This document shows, one piece after another, positions 19,530 to 27,443 of a stretch of 27,443 bases of DNA. Made by a program: the position numbers and the translations under genes. Numbering within the stretch: position 1 is the stretch's first letter; every line of letters starts with the position of its first letter. The DNA lies in assembly GCF_001039355.2 (NCBI RefSeq), contig NW_019774025.1, positions 99,010 through 126,452 on the forward strand, given 5' to 3'. The notes under the pieces were generated by a model, which saw nothing but the letters and a program-made list of their open reading frames with translations, was not told where the DNA came from and searched no databases. The stretch comes from Lingula anatina. Its lineage: Eukaryota > Brachiopoda > Lingulata > Lingulida > Lingulidae.

Positions 19530-20010
19530 TGTGGCCCATGGGCTTTTGAGTGCCATTTTGGAATTTTTAAACATTAAGGAGCAGATATTGATACTATATA
19601 CAAACCATGGTATTTTCTAACCATCAATTGACATTGGAAGTCATTAAAAGACCATATGAATCGCTTTCACCTTCAAAGGGGCATATTAAAATTGACTGCA
19701 AAATTTTTCAGACGTGTCCTTATACCAAACTTGCTAAGAATCATGTTCTCCACAACTGTGCCAATTTTTATGTTTGTATTTTTAAGTGCATGATGAATTC
19801 ACCATACTGCTACATATTTTGCTTTTGGAGGCCATTTTGTGTTTCTTAACATCTAAACAAGCAGGTATTGATAATTCATTCATAGCATAGTATTTTCTTA
19901 CTATAAATGGTATTTTAAACCATTATAGGACTATATATTAGAAGTTTTAATTTAAAAGGGTAGTTAATTGTAGAAGGTATAAAATTGTTTTGAAGACAAG
20001 TATCCGAAAT
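19530..20010. repeat. Degenerate direct repeat, about 290-bp period
   Basis: TTTTGAGTGCCATTTTGGAA at about 19543 is echoed by TTTTGGAGGCCATTTTGTG at about 19823. Both are followed by a GCAG.TATTGATA box, an ATGGTATTTT/ATAGTATTTT box and further AT-rich similarity. The two units are well diverged. The same pair occurs in the second copy near 24080-24560. Confidence 0.55.
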
Positions 20011-20301
20011 CAAATTTCGGCATTTTCACTGTCCGATCTGATTTTTTGAAAGCTATAGGTAATATCTTGCAACTTTTGGGGCTCGCAAAGAAGTTTTTAT
20101 TTTACATTTACCGAATTGCAGACCATTACAATCTTGGTTTAATAAAATGTCTTCAGTGTAAAGATGCTGCCGTAGATAAGGTGTAAAAACATCGGTGTAT
20201 TGCTCTAAAAAATGTTAAATGTGTAAAACATCGAAATTGCATATAATTGCATACGGTAGTTGGCCAGGTCTTATTTTTTCAACGTCTGCCATTTATTACA
20301 G

Positions 20302-21172
20302 ATGCCGTGCCACATGACCATGACAAACTGTTTGAGAAAGGATACCATTGATGATATTCAAAAGAGGATGCATTGAGCTCATTGCCAGCACCAACAAGGA
20401 GTGACAGGTTCAAAACTGTGCAAGGGTACGCAGCCACAGGTTTACAAGAAATTCAATATGAGCGCAGTAAAATTAGTTGAGGTGATGTGTCTTTGCTTGG
20501 TGGCATAAGTTATCTGTATTTATCTGGAATAAGAGATCACTATCAGGGTATTAGCAGGCTTATTGATGAAGGAGCCGATGTCAATTCACAAGACAAAGAG
20601 GATATAAGTAGTATACATTTAGACGCAGAAAACGGCAGCATTAAAGTTGTCACATATCTAATTGATAAAGGATTGATCTTTATGTTCGAGACAGGGAAAG
20701 TAGAAGTAGTATATATTTGGCACTAGAGAACCGTCATGGTGATATTGCCACCAAGCTGTTTGATGCAGTTGCAGAACTGCCAGGGGAAGGATATCTATTT
20801 CCCAGTGAAATTAATTAAGGTGAAAGCACGTGCTTTGGTGAAGATGTTTAGTAGTATTTGTGGAATGTCTTTATCTTACATAACCAATGAAAAAAGAATA
20901 GAATGGTGTATTTTGCGGTAACATGCAATAACAAAATTAAAAAGCCGGAATTTCCCGATATACTGGAAGGTTATACCATTCTTGTCTGGGGAGGCTCAGT
21001 CGGTGGTAATGGGGAGCAACCGGATGCAGGCGAGTCACGTGAACTTTCTGTCGGCTGTTGTATAGGTTTAAGGGACACTTTTGGAAGCCTTAGAAGCCTT
21101 GGTTATATAATTATAACCAATTTTAAGTTACCTACTGGGTCTAATTTCAACGAGCGCCATTGCTATTGTTAG
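20302..21172 (+). pseudogene. Ankyrin-repeat exon, decayed (copy 1)
   Basis: Downstream of an acceptor-like TTTATTACAG, a frame runs from 20301 with KEDALSSLPAPTRSDRF and then ankyrin repeats: LIDEGADVNSQDKE, AENGSIKVVTYLIDKG and, after a frameshift near 20670, DLYVRDRE and LALENRHGDIATKLF. The helix pairs and the G-A-D-V-N loop fit ankyrin repeats, protein-binding modules. The frame then runs on to 21172 with a C-terminal part (EFPDILEGYTILVWGG, GESRELSVGC) that I do not recognise. In-frame stops are TGA TGA at 20349-20354, TGA 20478, TAA 20816, TAG TAG 20849-20854 and TGA 20888. All but private changes are shared with the second copy, so the decay predates the divergence of the two copies. 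Confidence 0.65.
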
Positions 21173-21190
21173 CCACCCACTAGATCTAGA

Positions 21191-21191
21191 N
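21191..21191. other. Assembly join (single N)
   Basis: One N lies exactly between the last base of long copy 1 (CTAGATCTAGA) and the first base of long copy 2 (TTGTTATATG). Confidence 0.9.
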
Positions 21192-24100
21192 TTGTTATAT
21201 GTATACATACATAAATATAAAGTGAAGACTTGTTTTATTTGAGTTTATCAAGGTTAGACATGGACGTAAACCTAGAAAGGGGTACGAGTTTATCAAGTTT
21301 AAAAGTAGGTGTAAACTTTAGGAAGGGTACAAGTTTATCAAGAAGCAGTGTAGGTGTCTGCAATCTTAAAATCTCAAGATGAAGTCGCCGCTTCCCCCTG
21401 ATACACGTGTACATTTGACAGAGCATATAAAAAACCCCCAAAATATCCCCTTTAACCCCAAACCCGCAAAATGTCAGCAAATGTCTTAATATAAAGACAC
21501 ATTTAGAGGGATTCACAATAAAAGCGGCCGTCATCGGCCAAATTTCGAACATACTTGTGTTTGTCACTTTAATGCTTTTTTCTATTCTTCTGACACCACA
21601 TTGAACCTGTTTTAATCAAGGAGACATATAAAGCTGTTACCGCTAAGATATTCTTTCTTGTTTATATTTATCAACTACCGTTTACACCCATCACATAGTT
21701 TAATTAGTGTCTCTTGAAGAGGAACCACCAACTCAAGTTTCTCTGAAGTTTGCCTTTTGAAATTTAAGTTGAAATCACACGGTGCATTTTCAGCCTAGCT
21801 TGTGGCCTTATAAGTTACTGCAATATTGAAATTGCTAGATATGGTAGGTCCCACTCCCTGTCTGTCTATGGTATGATTTTATCCTTTTGGATCATCATAT
21901 ATTTCAGGTTCAGGTACTGAAGAAAGGAAGCGTTGTGTAGTCTGACCACGAGCAGACTTACAGCCTGTTAGCAGAGCAGTAAGACAGTATAGATCCCTAT
22001 CATCGTGACCAAATTCGTAAGAATCGAGTTGCCTTGACGCTAGAGATGGTGCCTGACCCAGATGTAGATTATCTGTACAAGGAGGAAGTTTTTACTGAAA
22101 ACATGATTGAAGGAATAAGGGTAATAGAATATGAGGTCCCTTTTAACATTGAGCGGAACACTTTGCTGTACATCAACAAGTTTGACTGGTCGCTGACACT
22201 GACAATTTATTAAGCCTATGCATATATTAAATTTTTGAGAATCCATTACCGTTTTATAGCGTCAGAGTGTTAAAATGATTAAAACATACAATAACACTAC
22301 AGTGGTTGTACTGCAATTCACACGTTCGCTTGCTATACGGTTCACTAGGGGTTAAATCCCTATACTCCCCCGCACCGAACTCCCTCACACCAATACTTAC
22401 CCGCAGCATTTTTTTTTTATTATTAGAAATGCGACGCCAAAACAAAATTTTAGATTAAAAACTTTTCTGTAATATGTTTTTTTTTTCAAAAGTGGGCAAA
22501 CATATAGGGACCCAAAAGTGACAAATTTTATTCGGAATATTGTAGAAAAATAAGGAAACAGATACTTAAATCGGTCTGCCTCGTAACTTAGAACATAGTC
22601 GACCTTTCATGACAAACTTTGTGTGCAGATCGGCTTTATAATTTACACAAATCTGTGCAAATCTGTAAATCTGTGCAGAGAAATATAGTGATTTAAAACT
22701 TATATATATATACAGCATCGCAATATAGTCCAAGAATTTGGTGCAGAAAAAAAGGTTGAATTGTGCATTTTTACCTACGCCATACCCTGAGTGTCAGAGC
22801 AACGTAAAAGCTAGCTTGTTAAATATACCTTGTGATGGAGTCGCCTGGTATTGCTACTATGGGTTATATATGAAATCAAGATCGAGCTGGCAATACCGGA
22901 ATCTAGAACCTAGGGTACTACGCCACAAATACCCGTTCAAATTAAATCTTCAAGTATATCGTCCTGTAATAGCTTAAGATATTATTTTATGCTTAGACAA
23001 AACTATGGTATGAATGAAGTATCAATATTTGCTTCTTTATGTGTATAGAAATCCAAAATAGCCTCCAAAAGTAGGAAAAAACAGTCCACTCACGGCTGAA
23101 ATATGGTGAATTCACAATTTACTAAAAACTACAAGCATAAAAATTGATATGCTTGTAAAAATAGGATTCTTAGCAATTTCGGATATAGGGGCATGTCTGA
23201 AAACTCTAATATGGCCATCAAACATTTCTTTAGAAAAAAATCAACTTCGTATTCTTATAATAGTCTTTTTTTCTATATTTTTGGTTTGGAATCACCTCAT
23301 TATAAATGATTTATCAAAAACTGCTCCTTTAGTTATAATGAAATCTAAATTGACTGTAAAAAGTGAAACGGGACTCCTTTCGGTCAAAGTACATCCATCA
23401 CATGGAGCAATTATATAGATGCCACAGGATATGACAAATGTCAAGATATTTTTACAAATTAGATTTTAATTTAAAGTTAAATTATTTTGGTGAGTAGTTG
23501 TCGCACATTTGAGAAATATATGGGAAATTAGTAATTGGACAATTTTTTCAACAGAAGATAACGACTTGGTAGACCGAAATTGCAAGAATATATGCTTACC
23601 ATTTACTTGTTTTCATTTTTGATTTGCAAGGGATTTGAATGTCAAATATTTTTTTTTACATTTCTACTTATTTGGTTAAATAATTGTCATTCATTCTTAT
23701 ATTTGCCTTTTTGAGGCTAGGTTACTTTGGTTCTTCTTTCACATTTTAAGGATTTTTATATGATAGTAGTTTGTTTATAAAGGGAAAGTCGCCCTTGAAT
23801 GCCATCAAAGTTGATACGCTAACTGAGAATTGATCTTAATGAAAATCTAGGGCAAAGGGCAAAACTACTTATGTTGGTTTAGCAAAAAAGGGACTGTTTC
23901 AGTAAATAGATAATAAATGTAACATGCGTGGTGTTTTTACAAGGTCTGTAGGTCTTAACAAGGCTTCTGCTCAAGTAGGAATATGATGATCATACAAGAA
24001 GTTGCAAAGTCCAAATGCCTATTAACGAGTGATTATGTTTTAATACAATACAATAAAATGCAATACAATGCATGTGGCCCATGGGCTTTTGAGTGCCATT

Positions 24101-25716
24101 TTGGAATTTTTAAACATTAAGGAGCAGATATTGATACTATATACAAACCATGGTATTTTCTAACCATCAATTGACATTGGAAGTCATTAAAAGACCATAT
24201 GAATAGCTTTCACCTTCAAAGGGGCATATTAAAATTGACTGCAAAATTTTTCAGACATGTCCTTATACCAAACTTGCTAAGAATCATGTTCTCCACAACT
24301 GTGCCAATTTTTATGTTTGTATTTTTAAGTGCATGATGAATTCACCATACTGCTACATATTTTACTTTTGGAGGCCATTTTGTATTTCTTAACATCTAAA
24401 CAAGCAGGTATTGATAATTCATTCATAGCATAGTATTTTCTTACTATAAATGGTATTTTAAACCATTATAAGACTATATATTAGAAGTTTTAATTTAAAA
24501 GGGTAGTTAATTGTAGAAGGTATAAAAGTGTTTTGAAGACAAGTATCCGAAATCAAATTTCAGCATTTTCACTGTCCGATCTGATTTTTTGAAAGCTAAC
24601 GTTTGGGGCTCCCAAGAAGTTTTTATTTTACATTTACCGAATTGCAGACCATTACAATCTTGGTTTAATAAAATGTCTTCAGTGTAAAGATGCTGCCGTA
24701 GATAAGGTGTAAAAACATCGGTGTATTGCTCTAAAAAATGTTAAATGTGTAAAACATCGGAATTGCATATAATTGCATACGGTAGTTGGCCAGGTCTTAT
24801 TTTTCAACATCTGCCATTTATTACAGATGCCGTGCCACATGACCATGACAAACTGAGGAAGGATACCATTGATGATATTCAAAAGAGGATGCATTGAGCT
24901 CATTGCCAGCACCAAAAAGGAGTGACAGGTTCAAAACTGTGCAAGGGTACGCAGCCACAGGTTTACAAGAAATTCAATATGAGCGCAGTAAAATTAGTTG
25001 AGGTGATGTGTCTTTGCTTGGTGGCATAAGTTATCTGTATTAATCTGGAATAAGAGATCACTATCAGGGTATTAGCAGGCTTATTGATGAAGGAGCCGAT
25101 GTCAATTCACAAGACAAAGAGGATATAAATAGTATACATTTAGACGCAGAAAACGGCAGCATTAAAGTTGTCACATATCTAATTGATAAAGGATTGATCT
25201 TTATGTTTGAGACAGGGAAAGTAGAAGTAGGATATATTTGGCACTAGAGAACCGTCATGGTGATATTGCCACCAAGCTGTTTGATGCAGTTGCAGAACTG
25301 CCAGGGGAAGGATATCTATATCCCAGTGAAATTAATTAAGGTGAAAGCACATGCTTTGGTGAAGATGTATAGTAGTATTTGTGGAATGTCTTTATCTTAC
25401 ATAACCAATGAAAAAAGAATAGAATGGTGTATTTTGCGGTAACATGCAATAACAAAATTAAAAAGCCGGAATTTCCCGATATACTGGAAGGTTATACCAT
25501 TCTTGTCTGGGGAGGCTCAGTCGGTGGTAATGGGGAGCAACCGGATGCAGGCGAGTCACGTGAACTTTCTGTCGGCTGTTGTATAGGTTTAAGGGACACT
25601 TTTGGAAGCCTTAGAAGCCTTGGTTATATAATTATAACCAATTTTATTTTAAGCTACCTACTGGGTCTAATTTCAACGAGCGCCATTGCTACTGTTAGCC
25701 ACCCACTAGATCTATA
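21192..25716. repeat. Long direct duplication, copy 2 (probable haplotype 2)
   Basis: Second copy of 15965-21190. It lacks the 690-bp segment of copy 1. Small indels include about 10 bp missing near 21402, 10 bp extra near 22490 and 17 bp extra near 23800. Beyond 25716 it continues into unique DNA, while copy 1 ends there at the N. Confidence 0.92.
21908..22213 (+). pseudogene. CARD-like domain exon, decayed (copy 2)
   Basis: The same exon as 16694-17000, without its frameshift: 102 codons from the acceptor ATATTTCAG to a TAA at 22211-22213, interrupted by TAG at 21938-21940 and TAA at 21980-21982. The uninterrupted stretch of 76 codons after the second stop holds HRDQIRKNRVALTL, DPDVDYLYKEEVFTENM and VPFNIERNTLLYINKFDWS. 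The N-terminal half matches CARD helices better than the C-terminal half, which departs from the usual L-L..L-P..G pattern. Alternative: another death-fold domain. Confidence 0.5.
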
Positions 25717-25813
25717 TGCCGTTATTGAGCAACTTGGTTTGGGAGAAAGTTCTAGATTATTTATAAATTTAAAGAAAATCATGAACACAAAAGAAAGTTC
25801 TAGAATATTGTGA
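24827..25813 (+). pseudogene. Ankyrin-repeat exon, decayed (copy 2, longer 3' end)
   Basis: Copy of 20302-21172 that continues past the point where copy 1 is cut. It has a deletion of 4 bp near 24856 and a private TAA at 25041-25043 just before the first ankyrin repeat. The last open section (25424-25813, 129 codons) begins MVYFAVTCNN and, after a 5-bp difference from copy 1, continues ILSYLLGLISTSAIATVSH, a possible membrane segment, then LDLYAVIEQLGLGESSRLF to a TGA at 25811. I do not recognise this C-terminal region. It is identical to copy 1 over the first roughly 215 bases. Confidence 0.6.
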
Positions 25814-26332
25814 GAAGTAATGCTCGGTCTCGTTCACAGAATAATCTAGAATGCGTTTGGTGTGCACGTATTGGTGTATCAGATGTTTGGCAAGTGGATT
25901 TCTGAGTATACATAGGGATGAGTGCGTGTTGTTATTGTATGAGTGGTATTATTAAACTAAGAAGGCATTGTGTCAAGCAAACAGTATATAGTTTGCATAG
26001 CATTTGATATCACCTATTGATCTTAATAGGACCGGTCTGCACTTAGTAATATGATAACGAGTGGATTCTTATCAATGCAGGTATACCCCCAAGTAATCAC
26101 AGCAACAACACAGTTGACATGCCTTGAATTTATTTACGTTAATTTCAAAGACTCTAGGTACCACATACATTGGTACTGTATGCATTATAGGCCTATATCT
26201 GATTACTGTGATCTACTCTTGAATTAATTTTAACTGATCTCCACCAAAAACAATAAAGCATGCACTCTGTAGGAAAATGCTGAGTGACGAAGCTGGAATA
26301 TCCTAATGACATAATATCTATCTATTTTACTG

Positions 26333-26415
26333 TTCTGGAATAATCTCTCTTTTTTGTACGGAAACGCTGAGTCACGGACCTGTAGCAAGTTCGAGAATAT
26401 TCTATAAAGAAGTTC
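26333..26415. promoter_or_regulatory. Heat-shock-element-like sites beside a TATAAA
   Basis: TTCTGGAA lies at 26333-26340. A perfect three-unit array TTCgaGAAtaTTC (26390-26402, five-base phasing) is followed directly by TATAAA (26403-26408) and by GAAGTTC. This is the binding pattern of heat-shock factor. No heat-shock gene follows within view, so function is inference. Confidence 0.4.
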
Positions 26416-26469
26416 AGTCTTTGCATATTAATAATTAGACACGTCTGAGTAGCATTTGTTTCTCAAGCG

Positions 26470-26540
26470 GATTTGCAAATATGCAGAGTAACTAAGTCTC
26501 TGGTGAACATGCGTCTGTCAAGTTGATTTGCAAATATACA
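26470..26540. repeat. Doublet of GATTTGCAAATAT
   Basis: GATTTGCAAATATGCA (26470-26485) and GATTTGCAAATATACA (26525-26540), each preceded by TCAAG. The core ATTTGCAAAT is a palindrome similar to POU/octamer sites. It may just be a decayed 55-bp tandem repeat. Confidence 0.5.
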
Positions 26541-26816
26541 TAATTATTGAGTGTTTAGGGGAAATAACTACTGTATTTGAATGGACAGAGAGCAACCTAC
26601 TATACTGCTAATTGACAATAATAAATGTTAATATGGTTATTTCCAGCTACTAGCTATTATTTTGTATGAATTAACGTATTTAACATATAAATCCTAAAGA
26701 CTTTTTTGATCTACAAGCTTGAAAACTCGTATTTATAAAACTTGGCATGATGAAATGCCCTAGTACACTAACATATCGTTAAATTGTATACCATTAGTAA
26801 AACCTCTAAGAACTTC

Positions 26817-27165
26817 TTAAGTTTTCCCACAAGAACAGTTCACTAAATAATATATACAGCATTTTCCAAAAACTTTTGTGTAAATGCTCTTTAGTACTTT
26901 GGTGTTAAACGTCCACACAAATGTCGAGTTTTCGCCCAAAAAACATTCAAATGTATAGTTATAATAATAAGGTCCTTTGCCATAAGAGTAAAAAAAAATC
27001 CAGTCCCGTTTTCATTGAAGTAAAATACCACCCAGTGCACACCATGTTTGTCGTGTGGGTCGGTGTTGGCAATTATGCATGCAGGGTAAGTCCTTATTTG
27101 ACTATGTGGCAATGTGTCCAATGCAAATACTCATCGAAAACAAGCACTTGGAAACGGAACAGTTA
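26817..27165 (-). pseudogene. Adenain-like cysteine protease, broken (Polinton/transposon type)
   Basis: Read on the minus strand, VFALDTLPH leads to IIANTDPHDKHGVHWVVFYF, with the catalytic-type His in HWV. After a length change in a nine-T run (26990-26998) the frame shifts and continues with SYGKGP, FECFLG and VFGKCCIYYL, whose second Cys matches the nucleophile position, ending at a TAA (26817-26819). The N-T-D-P, H-W-V and C-x-Y-Y-L order is that of the small cysteine proteases related to adenovirus proteinase that occur in Polinton/Maverick elements and related transposon ORFs of invertebrates. The acidic residue expected just before S-Y-G is not present in any frame, and a TGA stands before VFALD. 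No capsid, polymerase or integrase gene is visible in the window, so this is an isolated remnant or the end of an element running off to the right. Confidence 0.65.
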
Positions 27166-27443
27166 TTAGTAGGCAATCCAATAGTTTTGTGTTCATCTTC
27201 AATACTCAACATACACATTTCTTCATAGGACTGAAGTGTAGCTTGTGTTGGAAATCAGTGTAATTGTTTTCTGTTTTGGAAGCAATGCAGCTCTATGGAG
27301 TGCTATATGGGGCTACTGTTTATGGATGGTGGTAATTGTCCCTTGGGATAATCACTAGCTAAATTCAGAGCTATAAGATTACATAAAACACACGTTGAGA
27401 TTTCCCATTCAAGTCCTATAGATTAAGCTCTCTTAACTGTGTC
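27166..27443. other. Non-coding end of window
   Basis: Nothing recognised. If a larger transposon belongs to the protease remnant it would extend in this direction. Confidence 0.4.

Larger units (their letters stand above)
15965..21190. repeat. Long direct duplication, copy 1 (probable haplotype 1)
   Basis: Matches 21192-25716 throughout, starting TTGTTATATGTATACATACA and ending ACCCACTAGATCTA. Differences are scattered substitutions plus indels of about 5 to 17 bp and one of 690 bp. Between the named pseudogenes the copy is AT-rich and non-coding. See the finding on false duplication. Confidence 0.92.
25814..26816. other. Single-copy non-coding stretch with regulatory-looking sites
   Basis: No gene is recognised. 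It includes the heat-shock-element-like sites and the ATTTGCAAAT doublet listed separately. Confidence 0.5.

Noticed and set aside
19607-19849. 80-codon + strand frame
   Set aside because: The other copy has a TAG in it (TCG to TAG near 24205) and the sequence is part of a degenerate DNA repeat.
21908-22213. Reassignment of TAA/TAG to glutamine (ciliate-like code)
   Set aside because: The stops would read well as Gln, but the window also shows TGA stops, copy-private frameshifts and plain animal genes and elements, so pseudogene decay is simpler.
1-27443. CRISPR arrays, tRNA and rRNA genes
   Set aside because: No regularly spaced repeats, no tRNA A/B boxes with a cloverleaf, and no rRNA core words were seen.

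Overview
The window reads as draft-assembly DNA from an invertebrate animal. It is AT-rich, non-coding for most of its length, and crowded with old transposable elements and microsatellites. The best single-copy gene evidence is one spliced exon of a reelin-like extracellular protein (949-1089, + strand). The other recognisable coding matter is decayed: two copies of one LINE, a Tc1/mariner transposase, a CARD-like exon, an ankyrin-repeat exon and an adenain-like cysteine protease. A reelin homologue together with CARD and ankyrin fragments fits a lophotrochozoan or an invertebrate deuterostome. The sequence alone does not settle the phylum.

Layout. 1-1090: reelin-like exon with flanking intron. 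2459-3480: a diverged direct repeat; each copy carries a TATA-like site framed by an inverted repeat. 5007-5446: a GC-richer repeat element with strong hairpins, found again at 8125-8590. 6487-9118: LINE copy 1 on the minus strand, with an (ATT)n tail, broken by the 8125-8590 block. 10961: a single N marking a contig join. 10962-13935: LINE copy 2 (endonuclease plus reverse transcriptase, minus strand). 14086-15115: Tc1/mariner transposase pseudogene holding a 273-N gap. 15547-15961: short motif repeats and a (TAA)n tract.

15965-21190 and 21192-25716 are near-identical direct copies separated by one N at 21191. The pattern (start exactly at the N, scattered substitutions, many small indels and one 690-bp indel) is what two haplotypes of one locus look like when placed in tandem by an assembler, so the true locus is probably about 5 kb shorter. 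Each copy carries a CARD-like pseudo-exon and, about 3.3 kb further on (about 2.6 kb in the second copy), an ankyrin-repeat pseudo-exon. 25717-27443 is single-copy again, with heat-shock-element-like sites and an adenain-like protease pseudogene (26817-27165, minus strand).

No operon, CRISPR array, tRNA or rRNA was found. I found no convincing new functional system. The most interesting items are the probable haplotype duplication with its shared CARD/ankyrin pseudogenes, the TATA-bearing inverted repeat with a compensatory change, the GC-rich element that replaced part of a reverse transcriptase, and the broken adenain-like protease.
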